A stretch of DNA of 64,000 nt from the NCBI RefSeq assembly GCF_039524395.1, contig NZ_BAAAGO010000004.1. One strand, written 5' to 3'. Position 1 is the stretch's first letter, and each line of letters starts with the position of its first letter. The position numbers and the translations under genes were made by a program. This document shows, in pieces, positions 1 through 8,926 of this stretch. The notes beneath the pieces were generated by a model that made no database searches, had not been told where the DNA came from, and saw only the letters and a program-made list of their open reading frames with translations. The stretch is from Micropruina glycogenica (GTDB lineage: Bacteria > Actinomycetota > Actinomycetes > Propionibacteriales > Propionibacteriaceae).

Positions 1-1
1 C

Positions 2-172
2 CGAACGATGCAACTGGTGATCGAAATACTGGTGGCCAATGGTGCCGAAGTGCGCACCGCGGTGCTGTACACCAAGCCGACCTCGGTGTTTCGGGTCGAC
101 TTCGCCTGGAAGCAGACCGACGCCTGGATCGTGTTCCCCTGGTCGGCGCTGCCTCCGGTGACGGCCGGCTGA
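2..172 (+). CDS. Phosphoribosyltransferase, C-terminal part (partial)
   Basis: Only the last 56 codons are present; the gene begins before the window. The frame reads ...VIEILVANGAEVRTAVLY, then TKP, VDFAWKQTDAWIVFPW and a stop. This resembles the C-terminal end of small purine-type phosphoribosyltransferases, where a strand carrying R-T-A-x-L-Y-x-K-P and a terminal D-x-W-I-V-F-P-W segment recur. The enzyme would transfer a phosphoribosyl group from PRPP to a base. The catalytic PRPP loop is outside the window, so base specificity cannot be judged. TGA at 170-172; the next gene starts 32 bases later. Confidence 0.6.
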   Translation, partial: RTMQLVIEILVANGAEVRTAVLYTKPTSVFRVDFAWKQTDAWIVFPWSALPPVTAG

Positions 173-204
173 TCACTCAAGCCGCGTCGGCGTAGGCTCG
201 CGCC

Positions 205-840
205 ATGACGTGGAGCGAACTCACCACGGTCGAACAACTCGAGGGTCTGGTCGGTCGGCCGGCGTATCGGGCTGCCAACAAGGTCAGGGCTGCACTGCTG
301 CCGATCGATCGGGAGTGGCTGGCGGCTTCGCCGTTCTGCGTGCTCGCCACCGCCGACGACCAGGGACACTGTGACGCCTCGCCCAAAGGCGACCCGCCCG
401 GCCAACTGGTGCACATCGTCGACGACACCACGATCGCGATCGCCGAACGTCCGGGTAACCGCCGGGTGGACGGCTATCACAACGTGCTTATCAACCCGCG
501 CGTCGGGCTGAACTTCTTCGTGCCCGGACGAGGCGACACGCTGCGCATCAACGGACGGGCGCGACTGGTCAGCGATGCCGACTTCTTCGAAGCTCTGGTG
601 GTCAAGGGCCATCACCCGATCCTCGCCCTGGTGGTCGAGATCGAAGAGGTGTTCTACCACTGCGCGAAGGCGTTCATGCGCTCGCAACTGTGGCAGCACG
701 AGACGTGGCAGCCGGACGTGCTGCCCAGCGTGGCCGCCATCAGCAAGGCAACGATTCCCGACAGCCCCGAAACGTTGGAGCAACTGGAGGCGTACTACGG
801 GCAGTCTTATGAGCAGGGCATCTACTCCGAAACCAGGTAG
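205..840 (+). CDS. Pyridoxamine 5'-phosphate oxidase-fold FMN flavoprotein
   Basis: The 211-residue protein has the split-barrel fold signature of the MSMEG_1061-like PPOX family: F-C-V-L-A-T near residue 44, A-S-P-K-G-D-P-P-G near 58 and A-E-R-P-G-N-R-R near 79, expected to contact FMN phosphate. Such proteins bind FMN or F420 and carry out small redox reactions; the substrate cannot be read from sequence. No signal peptide or membrane segment is seen, so it is probably cytoplasmic. The ATG at 205 is favoured because TAGGCT at 193-198 forms a -10 box ending six bases before it, suggesting a leaderless transcript. It converges on purU, with repeats in between. Confidence 0.8.
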   Translation: MTWSELTTVEQLEGLVGRPAYRAANKVRAALLPIDREWLAASPFCVLATADDQGHCDASPKGDPPGQLVHIVDDTTIAIAERPGNRRVDGYHNVLINPRVGLNFFVPGRGDTLRINGRARLVSDADFFEALVVKGHHPILALVVEIEEVFYHCAKAFMRSQLWQHETWQPDVLPSVAAISKATIPDSPETLEQLEAYYGQSYEQGIYSETR

Positions 841-886
841 GGCGCCCAGCGACTCCCTTGGCCGGTCATGCCGGCGAACGTAACCC

Positions 887-964
887 GTCATTCCGGCGTA
901 CGCCGGAATCTCGTGGCGTAGGGCCGGCGGGGTGACGCGAGATGCCGGCGTTCGCGCTGACGAC
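887..964. repeat. R1 palindromic repeat with inverted partner
   Basis: One R1 copy (887-912, arms TTCCGGCG/CGCCGGAA) is followed by a diverged inverted copy at 939-964. The pair fills the gap between the convergent flavoprotein gene and purU and could fold into a long hairpin in either transcript. A further fragment, gtcatgccggcgaacg, lies at 865-880. Confidence 0.75.
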
Positions 965-984
965 GACGTGCCGTACCTGCGGGC

Positions 985-1836
985 TCAGCGGAAGATCACC
1001 GTGCGCTGCCCGTCGAGCATGATGCGGTGCTCGGCGAACAGCTTCACTGCGTCGGTCAGCGTGCGTGACTCCTGTTCCTGCCCGATCTCGACCAGTTCGG
1101 GCACGTCCACCGAGTGGTCGACGCGACGGACGTTCTGCTCGATGATCGGGCCCTCGTCGAGATCGCCGGTGACGAAGTGCGCCGTCGCGCCGATCAGCTT
1201 CACGCCACGTGCGTGCGCCTGCCGGTAGGGGTTGGCGCCCTTGAAACCGGGCAAGAACGAGTGATGAATGTTGATCGCGCGCCCGGCCAGCTTCTCGCAC
1301 AGCTCGGGGGAGAGGATCTGCATGTAGCGGGCCAGCACCACCAGTTCGATGTCGTGCTGTTCGACCGTCTGCAGCACCCGAGCCTCGAACGCGGCCTTGG
1401 TGTCGGGCAGCACCGCATGGTCTTCGAACGCCACCCCGTAGAAGTTCGCCAGGTCACGCAGGTCGGGGTGGTTCGACAGAATCAGGGGCACCTCGATCTG
1501 CAGCGAGCCGGAGCGCTGTCGAAACAGCAGATCGTTGAGGCAGTGGCCCATCTTCGACGCCAGAATCAGCGTGCGCCGGGGGCGTCCGACGAAATCGAGG
1601 GTCCAGTCGGCGCCGATGGACTCGGCGATCGGGGTGACCGCCCGCTCGAACACCGATCGGTCGAAGCCCGACTGCACCTGCACCCGCATGAAGAACCGGT
1701 TCGATTCCGCCGAGCTGAACTGCTGCAACTCGGTGATGTTGCCGTAGGCCTGGGCGATCGCTCCGGTGACGGCATGGACGATGCCGGGCCGGTCGTCGCA
1801 CGACAGGGTCAGCAGCCAGTGGGTGGAGTCGATCAC
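985..1836 (-). CDS. purU: Formyltetrahydrofolate deformylase
   Basis: The protein hydrolyses 10-formyl-THF to formate and THF, feeding PurT and balancing one-carbon units. An N-terminal ACT domain (L-T-L-S-C-D-D-R-P-G-I-V-H-A-V) is followed by the formyltransferase-like domain with I-N-I-H-H-S-F-L-P and T-A-H-F-V-T-G-D-L-D-E-G, which supply the catalytic Asn, His and Asp. The frame is open to an ATG at 1911, but that extension is encoded by an R2 repeat pair (1871-1918). I prefer the GTG at 1836, giving 283 residues, the usual family length, starting directly before the ACT domain. Confidence 0.9.
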   Translation of the reverse strand: MIDSTHWLLTLSCDDRPGIVHAVTGAIAQAYGNITELQQFSSAESNRFFMRVQVQSGFDRSVFERAVTPIAESIGADWTLDFVGRPRRTLILASKMGHCLNDLLFRQRSGSLQIEVPLILSNHPDLRDLANFYGVAFEDHAVLPDTKAAFEARVLQTVEQHDIELVVLARYMQILSPELCEKLAGRAINIHHSFLPGFKGANPYRQAHARGVKLIGATAHFVTGDLDEGPIIEQNVRRVDHSVDVPELVEIGQEQESRTLTDAVKLFAEHRIMLDGQRTVIFR

Positions 1837-1870
1837 CGCGCAAGGGTACCGGTCGTTGACCTCGGTGCAT

Positions 1871-1918
1871 CGCTGGTCGAGCTTGGCGAGACCTGGTTTC
1901 GACAAGCTCAACCAGCGG
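1871..1918. repeat. R2 inverted repeat pair
   Basis: 1871-1893 (R2) and 1895-1918 (its inverse, ending CAACCAGCGG) form an almost perfect hairpin with a one-base gap. It lies directly behind the icd stop codon at 1920 and just upstream of the preferred purU start. It keeps the purU frame open upstream, creating a false N-terminal extension. Confidence 0.85.
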
Positions 1919-1919
1919 C

Positions 1920-4145
<2,226 letters not shown>

Positions 4146-4238
4146 CGTGACCCTTCGGTGCCTGGCGGTGACTGGGACGTCAGGAGACTACCAATCCCAG
4201 GCCGGTGGGTTCGGGTGTCCCGGCGGACGCTCCCTTTC

Positions 4239-4320
4239 GTCATCCCGGCGGACGCCGGGATCTCACAACCGCACCCGACGGCGCCGTGCGGGCAGAGATT
4301 CCGGCTTCCGCCGGAATGAC
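4239..4320. repeat. R1 inverted pair (composite)
   Basis: R1 at 4239-4264 and its inverse at 4295-4320 flank a 30-base spacer that can itself fold (CCGCAC ... GTGCGG). The arrangement is that of a bacterial interspersed mosaic element. It lies between two same-strand genes, downstream of the membrane protein and upstream of icd. Nothing else is apparent in 4146-4365. Confidence 0.8.
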
Positions 4321-4365
4321 GAGGGGCGGGCCATGATCTCGACAGGCGATCGGCGCTGTCTTTGA

Positions 4366-5601
4366 TCAGCCCACGTACACCGTGACCCCACGGACGCCGG
4401 TGCCCGCGTTGGGCGAATCGGCCGCCAGTTGCGACCAGGCGTGCTGCAACTGCGCGTTCAGAAACCGGGTATCGCTGGAGTGCGAGGCGGTGAGCTTCAG
4501 CCGGGCGACGTCCACCAGGTCGAACGCCGAGCGCACCTCGAACGCGGTGCCGCCGTGGTCGGCGGTGAAGCCGGTCAGGTCGAGCACCACGTGGTCGACC
4601 TCGGTGAGCAGCCGCTGCACCGCTCGCTTCCAGTAGCTGCCGTGGCACAGCAACTCGCCCGCCGGGTAGCCGTCGGGACCCTCGACGGGCTGCGACGCGG
4701 CCAGAAACTCGTCGAGTTCGGCGTCGTTGTCGATGAACACCGACAGGTCGCCGACTCGTCCGCTCCAGGTCTTGAGTTCGTCGGCGCTCACCTGGTCGGC
4801 GCTGCGCAGGTAATGGACCACCCCGTGCCGCCGCCAGCGCTCCACGAACCGGTTGGTGCCGGCGAGGTTGTCGAACAGCCGCAGGTAGAGAATGCGGCCG
4901 ACCGACCCGCGGCCCGGCGCGGGCCGCAGCGGGCCGGCGAACTCGATGTGCAGCGTGGGCACCTGCGCCGCCCTTGCGCCGGCACTGAGGGCCACCTCGG
5001 CCGGACCGGACGACGACAACCGCTCCACCTTCGCCGCGCGGCGGGCGACGGCCAGCCCTTTGCTGCTGCGGTAGATCGCCCAACACCCGCTGACCGCGAG
5101 CAGCCAGGCGTAGCCGATCGCGTCGTCCGAGGCATGGAAGGGCAGCCGGTTGAACGCGGCGCCGACGGCGAACCCGAACGAGCCCAGAGTGAGCAGCACG
5201 GCACCGACCATGGCGCCGATCGCCGTGGTGACGCTGACCCGAGTGCCGGTGATCAGGTGTGAGCCGAGCGGCGGCACGTCCGCGGCCCGGGCGGGGTCGT
5301 CGAGCTGGCGTTCCCAGCGCCGAGCGGTCAGGTAGCGCCCAGTCACCCGGGCCAGTTGCAGCAGGGCGCTGAGGACGTGCCACCCCGGTATCGCGATCAG
5401 CACCGCCATGGCCGGCAACTGCCACGGTTGGATGTCTCGCTGCCGCAGCCCCAGAGAGCGCAGAAACCGCACGGCGTCGTCTGCATAGGTGGTCACCACC
5501 CAGTAGACGGCGACCGAGACCACCGCGAGCGCGACGGCGCGCAGCGTCGCCGAGCGAACCTCTGGCGCCAGCGGGCGTGGATCCTCACGGGTGAGCGTCA
5601 T
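4366..5601 (-). CDS. Membrane protein of unknown function
   Basis: I do not recognise the family. The protein of about 411 residues has two hydrophobic segments near its N-terminus (around A-L-A-V-V-S-V-A-V-Y-W-V-V and L-P-A-M-A-V-L-I-A-I-P), two more in the middle (M-V-G-A-V-L-L-T-L-G-S-F-G-F and Y-A-W-L-L-A-V-S-G-C-W), then a soluble C-terminal half of about 210 residues. That half ends ...V-R-G-V-T-V-Y-V-G and contains D-H-V-V-L-D-L-T-G-F, a pattern that could be a sensor or enzyme domain. The ATG at 5601 is preferred over one at 5739 because a GGAGG sits just upstream and the longer form would cross an operator-like palindrome. Confidence 0.7.
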   Translation of the reverse strand: MTLTREDPRPLAPEVRSATLRAVALAVVSVAVYWVVTTYADDAVRFLRSLGLRQRDIQPWQLPAMAVLIAIPGWHVLSALLQLARVTGRYLTARRWERQLDDPARAADVPPLGSHLITGTRVSVTTAIGAMVGAVLLTLGSFGFAVGAAFNRLPFHASDDAIGYAWLLAVSGCWAIYRSSKGLAVARRAAKVERLSSSGPAEVALSAGARAAQVPTLHIEFAGPLRPAPGRGSVGRILYLRLFDNLAGTNRFVERWRRHGVVHYLRSADQVSADELKTWSGRVGDLSVFIDNDAELDEFLAASQPVEGPDGYPAGELLCHGSYWKRAVQRLLTEVDHVVLDLTGFTADHGGTAFEVRSAFDLVDVARLKLTASHSSDTRFLNAQLQHAWSQLAADSPNAGTGVRGVTVYVG

Positions 5602-5720
5602 GAACCTCCGATCGGGTGATGTCACACCGAGGAGCCGTGAGGTGGGCCGTTTGATGCGGGCGGCGTCCGGCGGAATCGTCCCACGGGCTTGGCCGGTCGG
5701 GCTAGCCATGCCGCAGCCGA

Positions 5721-5738
5721 TGTCAAGAATTCTTGACA
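5721..5738. promoter_or_regulatory. Palindromic operator 1, overlapping the -35
   Basis: TGTCAAGAATTCTTGACA is a perfect 18-base palindrome. Its right half supplies TTGACA (5733-5738), a consensus -35 that lies 17 bases from TACCCT at 5756-5761. A repressor bound here would block RNA polymerase. A near-identical site lies 46 bases downstream. Confidence 0.75.
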
Positions 5739-5761
5739 TCGCACGGAGTGACGCCTACCCT
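5733..5761 (+). promoter_or_regulatory. Promoter of the membrane protein/repressor/oxidoreductase operon
   Basis: -35 TTGACA (5733-5738), 17-base spacer, -10 TACCCT (5756-5761). Transcription is expected to start at about 5767-5769, the first bases of operator 2. This is the strongest consensus promoter noticed in the window. Confidence 0.7.
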
Positions 5762-5766
5762 CGACG

Positions 5767-5784
5767 TGTAAAGAATCTTTGACA
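5767..5784. promoter_or_regulatory. Palindromic operator 2, at the transcription start
   Basis: TGTAAAGAATCTTTGACA matches operator 1 at 15 of 18 positions and is itself a near palindrome. It is followed by a ribosome binding site (ACGGAGG, 5784-5790) and the GTG start at 5796. Two operators about 4.4 helical turns apart suggest cooperative binding or looping by a dimeric regulator. Confidence 0.7.
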
Positions 5785-5795
5785 CGGAGGATCGC

Positions 5796-6227
5796 GTGGG
5801 CTACATCGAACGGGTTACCTGGTCGCAGGTGATCGTGAGCGCACCGGTGGGCATCGCCTACTTCTTGATCGTGCTGCCACAACTGGCCGGCACGTCGCCC
5901 GACGACATCGACTGGATCACGCCGATGCTGTGGTCGATCGGCGTCGGCATCGTGGCGTCCATCGCCCTCAGCATCGTTTGGGGCATCGTCGCCGGCCGGG
6001 GTGACCGTGACGCCCACCTCAAAGACCAGCGTGATCGTGAGATCGAGCACTTCGGCGACCGGGTGGGGCAGAGCTTTCTGACCATCGGCGGCATCGCCGC
6101 GTTGATTCTGGCGATGGTCGACGCGGCCCACTTCTGGATCGGAGTGACCCTGTTCACGGGCTTCTTTCTCTCGGCGTTCGTCGGCGGACTCGCCCGGCTG
6201 GGTGCCTATCGCGCCGGGTTTCAGTGA
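5796..6227 (+). CDS. Four-helix membrane protein paired with an Xre-type regulator
   Basis: The 143-residue protein has four predicted membrane helices (residues ~12-30, ~45-67, ~94-112, ~115-133) and a cytoplasmic loop after helix 2 containing R-D-A-H-L-K-D-Q-R-D-R-E-I-E-H-F-G-D-R. A K-D-x-R-D-R-E-I-x-x-x-G-D-R loop is typical of DUF2178-like small membrane proteins that are co-transcribed with tiny HTH regulators. Starts at GTG 5796 behind GGAGG. The stop overlaps the HTH gene start (6224), indicating coupled translation. A role as sensor or anti-regulator for the HTH protein is inference. Confidence 0.75.
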   Translation: MGYIERVTWSQVIVSAPVGIAYFLIVLPQLAGTSPDDIDWITPMLWSIGVGIVASIALSIVWGIVAGRGDRDAHLKDQRDREIEHFGDRVGQSFLTIGGIAALILAMVDAAHFWIGVTLFTGFFLSAFVGGLARLGAYRAGFQ

Positions 6228-6445
6228 TGGTGCGACCCACCCGCGTGATCAACCACATTCGCACCCTGCGTGAAGCGGCTGGACGCACTCAGGCCGACCT
6301 GGCCGCCAGCGTCGGCGTCACCCGGCAGACCCTGATCGCCATCGAACAGGGGCGCTACTCGCCCACGCTCGAACTTGCGTTTCAGCTGGCCAACGCCCTC
6401 GATCGTCCACTCACCGACGTTTTCGCCTACCCGGAGGAACCATGA
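6224..6445 (+). CDS. Small Xre-family HTH transcriptional regulator
   Basis: The 73-residue protein is almost entirely one Cro/CI helix-turn-helix domain: R-T-L-R-E-A-A-G-R-T-Q-A-D-L-A-A-S-V-G-V then T-R-Q-T-L-I-A-I-E-Q-G-R-Y-S-P-T-L-E-L. It closely follows the compact YozG/YgzD-like regulator type and ends D-V-F-A-Y-P-E-E-P. ATG 6224 overlaps the preceding gene, and its TGA overlaps the next gene's ATG (6442). It is the obvious candidate to bind the two palindromes at 5721 and 5767 and so repress its own operon. Confidence 0.88.
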   Translation: MMVRPTRVINHIRTLREAAGRTQADLAASVGVTRQTLIAIEQGRYSPTLELAFQLANALDRPLTDVFAYPEEP

Positions 6446-7452
6446 CCACAACGACCACGATGATCGCCTGGACCCAGGCCGCCTACGGCGGCCCTGAGAC
6501 CGTCACCCGCAACGAGTTGCCGGTCATCGAACCAGGCCCGGGCCAGATTCTCATCGACGTGGCTGCCACCGCGCTCAACTCGGCCGACGTGCGGCTGATG
6601 CGCGGGGAGCCGCTGCTGGTGCGGCTGGGTTTCGGGTTGAGCCGGCCCAAGCAGCCCGTGCAGGGCCGTGACGTCGCCGGCCGGGTGACGGCTCTGGGCG
6701 ATGGAGTGACCGGGCTGAGCCTCGGCGACCGCGTCGCCGGCGAGTTGGACGGCGGCGGGCTCGCCCAGGCCGTGCTGACCGAGGCGGCCAAGGTGGTGGC
6801 GATTCCCGACAACGTCTCGGACGTCGACGCGGCCGCGGTGCCGCTCGCCGGTGGCACCGCCTGGCAGGCGCTGGAGGCCGCGGCGGTTTCGGCGGACTGC
6901 CGGGTGCTGATCCTCGGCGCCGGGGGAGGGGTCGGCACGTTCGCGGTGCAACTGGCGAAGCTGCGCGGCGCCCGGGTGCACGCGCTCAGTCGTCCCGAGG
7001 CGTTCGACGCGCTCACCCGGCTGGGTGCCGACGAGGTGAGCGATCGGGCAGAGTTGGGCACGCTGCCGCGCGACCACTACGACGTGATCATCGACCTCGG
7101 CGGCGTGGCCCCGCTTCGTAGCCTGCTGCAACTGTTGCGCGACGGTGGCCGGCTCGTGTCGGTGGCCGGCGGCGAGGCCCACGTGTTCGGCCCGCTGGGG
7201 CGCATGCTGCGCGGGGTGGTGTTGTCGATCGGACGATCGCGAAAGTTCGTGCCCCTGATGGCGACGGCCAAGCCCGAGATCACCCGATCACTGCTCGAAC
7301 TCGTGGCCTCGGGCCGGCTCACGCCGTTGGTGGCGGCCACGCTGCCACTGGCGCAGGCTCCGCAGGCGCTGGCGCTGGTTGATCGTGGCGGCCAGATCGG
7401 CAAGGTGGTGGTCGCCGTGGACCGCGGTGTTCCCCCGTCGTCCCGGGCTTGA
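6442..7452 (+). CDS. NADP-dependent quinone oxidoreductase-like MDR protein
   Basis: A 336-residue zinc-independent medium-chain dehydrogenase/reductase. The GroES-like part (P-G-P-G-Q-I-L-I-D-V-A-A-T-A-L-N-S-A-D) precedes the Rossmann motif L-G-A-G-G-G-V-G-T-F-A-V-Q-L-A-K. No structural zinc cysteines are visible. Members reduce quinones or enones with NADPH. It is third in the operon behind the HTH gene (ATGA overlap, GGAGG at 6434-6438), so it is probably the enzymatic output of that module. The final codons (S-S-R-A-stop) fall in an R1-like repeat that begins at 7437. Confidence 0.88.
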   Translation: MTTTTTMIAWTQAAYGGPETVTRNELPVIEPGPGQILIDVAATALNSADVRLMRGEPLLVRLGFGLSRPKQPVQGRDVAGRVTALGDGVTGLSLGDRVAGELDGGGLAQAVLTEAAKVVAIPDNVSDVDAAAVPLAGGTAWQALEAAAVSADCRVLILGAGGGVGTFAVQLAKLRGARVHALSRPEAFDALTRLGADEVSDRAELGTLPRDHYDVIIDLGGVAPLRSLLQLLRDGGRLVSVAGGEAHVFGPLGRMLRGVVLSIGRSRKFVPLMATAKPEITRSLLELVASGRLTPLVAATLPLAQAPQALALVDRGGQIGKVVVAVDRGVPPSSRA

Positions 7453-7509
7453 CCCGGGACCTGACCACAGCGGAACGCATGAAGGAGATCCGGCGTTCGC
7501 CGGGATGAC
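7437..7509. repeat. R1 inverted pair at convergent gene ends
   Basis: A GC-rich R1 variant (7437-7460, CCCGGGCTTGACCCGGG) and an inverted standard copy (7485-7509) lie between the convergent oxidoreductase and aldo/keto reductase genes. The first arm covers the last codons and TGA of the oxidoreductase gene, so the repeat sets that protein's C-terminus. Confidence 0.8.
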
Positions 7510-7526
7510 GGCGTCGCTGCTTGTGG

Positions 7527-8525
7527 CTACCGGTCGATGGTGCTCAGGTCGCCATACCGGTCACCGACCACGGCGCCGCGCGGCACGGCGTCGGCCAACG
7601 CGCGCAGGTCGGCCGCACTGAGTCGCACCTGCAGGGCGCCGACGTTCTCTTCCAGGTACGTCACCCGACGGGTGCCGGGAATCGGCACCACGTCGTCACC
7701 CTGGGCCAGCACCCAGGCCAGCGCGAGTTGGCCGGGGGTGCAGCCGTGGGCATCGGCCAGGCCGCGGATGGCGTCCACCAGCTTCAGGTTGGCCTCGAGC
7801 GCTTCCCCCTGGAACCGCGGAAAGTAGGCGGTGGCACGGCTGTCTCCGGCCGGTGGCTCTTCAGTGATCGAGCCGGTCAGCAGGCCGCGGCCCAGCGGCG
7901 AGTACGGCACCAGGCCGATGCCCAACTCGCGAAGCACCGGCAGGATCTCGTCCTCCAGGTCGCGGGTGAACAGCGAGTACTCGGTCTGCAGCGCGGTGAT
8001 CGGGTGCACCGCGTACGCACGGCGGATCGTCTCGGGTGACGCCTCAGACAACCCGATGAAGCGCACCTTTCCGGCCTCGACTAGCTCTTTCATCGCTCCG
8101 ATGGTCTCTTCGATCGGCACCGTGAAGTCGACCCGATGCTGGTAATAGAGGTCGATGTGGTCGACGCCGAGCCGTTGCAGCGAGGCGTCGCAGGCGCTGT
8201 GCACGCACTCGGGCCGTCCGTTCACGCCCAGCCGGGCGCCGTCGTCACCGCGTTGGTTGCCGAACTTGGTGGCCAGTTGCACCTCGTCGCGCCGGCCGCG
8301 GATCGCCTCGCCGACCAGTTTCTCGTTGATGAACGGGCCGTCCATGTCGGCGGTGTCGAGAAAGGTGACGCCCAGGTCGAGGGCTCGGTGAATGGTGGCC
8401 AGGCCGCCGGCGTGGTCGGGAGTGCCGTAGAACTCCGACATGCCCATGCAGCCCAGCCCGAGGGTAGAGACGGTGAGGGCGGCGTCGCCGGTGCCGAGCA
8501 CGCGGGTGGGGATCTGTTCGCTCAT
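7527..8525 (-). CDS. Aldo/keto reductase lacking the catalytic tyrosine
   Basis: The 332-residue protein has the AKR TIM-barrel signature: L-G-L-G-C-M-G-M-S, F-L-D-T-A-D-M, A-T-K-F-G and D-L-Y-Y-Q-H-R-V-D. The catalytic tetrad of the family is Asp-Tyr-Lys-His. Asp57, the Lys of A-T-K-F and the His of Y-Q-H are present, but residue 62, normally Tyr in D-T-A-D-M-Y-G-P, is Asp (codon GAC, 8340-8342). This single T-to-G change would remove the general acid. Start ATG 8525 is chosen because the open frame further upstream lacks homology. It probably reduced carbonyls with NADPH; current activity is doubtful. Confidence 0.85.
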   Translation of the reverse strand: MSEQIPTRVLGTGDAALTVSTLGLGCMGMSEFYGTPDHAGGLATIHRALDLGVTFLDTADMDGPFINEKLVGEAIRGRRDEVQLATKFGNQRGDDGARLGVNGRPECVHSACDASLQRLGVDHIDLYYQHRVDFTVPIEETIGAMKELVEAGKVRFIGLSEASPETIRRAYAVHPITALQTEYSLFTRDLEDEILPVLRELGIGLVPYSPLGRGLLTGSITEEPPAGDSRATAYFPRFQGEALEANLKLVDAIRGLADAHGCTPGQLALAWVLAQGDDVVPIPGTRRVTYLEENVGALQVRLSAADLRALADAVPRGAVVGDRYGDLSTIDR

Positions 8526-8698
8526 GGGTTCAGCAAACCCCTTGGAGTGCATTCCAGGTCATGTCGGACGCGTCCCGGGTCAATGGCGAGGGGTGTCGCA
8601 ATCGAGCCGGCGCCTCCGTGGCTCGCCAGATGATGGTGCGGGCGTCTTCGTGGTTTCAGGTTGCCAGGTGTCGGCCGGAGTGCCCTCGGTGGGGAGCC

Positions 8699-8802
8699 GC
8701 GATCTCGAGATTGCTGCACGATGTCACCCGGGCCGAAGGGTGTCGTGTTGCAGGGCGAAAGTGTGCAGCCACGGCGAAAGCCTGCCGAGATCTCGAGATC
8801 GC
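8699..8802. repeat. Nested inverted repeat in a 400-base gene-free gap
   Basis: The gap 8526-8926 contains no credible gene. Within it, GCGATCTCGAGAT (8699-8711) and its perfect 13-base inverse (8790-8802) enclose a second inverted pair, GCTGCAC (8713-8719) and GTGCAGC (8763-8769), and the core GTCACCC/GGGTGTC. The left and right arms each contain the palindrome ATCTCGAGAT. It could be a structured RNA, a cruciform or a protein site. It belongs to neither R1 nor R2. Confidence 0.5.
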
Positions 8803-8926
8803 CCGTCAGCCCGGCAGCACCTGAACGCCTGTGGCGCTGGATCATCGGCGGCTGGCGACGCGGCCGAACTCACCGGACGGCTCGAACCCACCAAATCGTG
8901 TCAGTGGCGACGCTTAGGGTCTGCCC

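Noticed and set aside
8876..8895. GGCTCGAACCC resembling a tRNA T-arm
   Set aside because: No acceptor, D or anticodon stems can be built around it. I see no tRNA or rRNA gene in the window.
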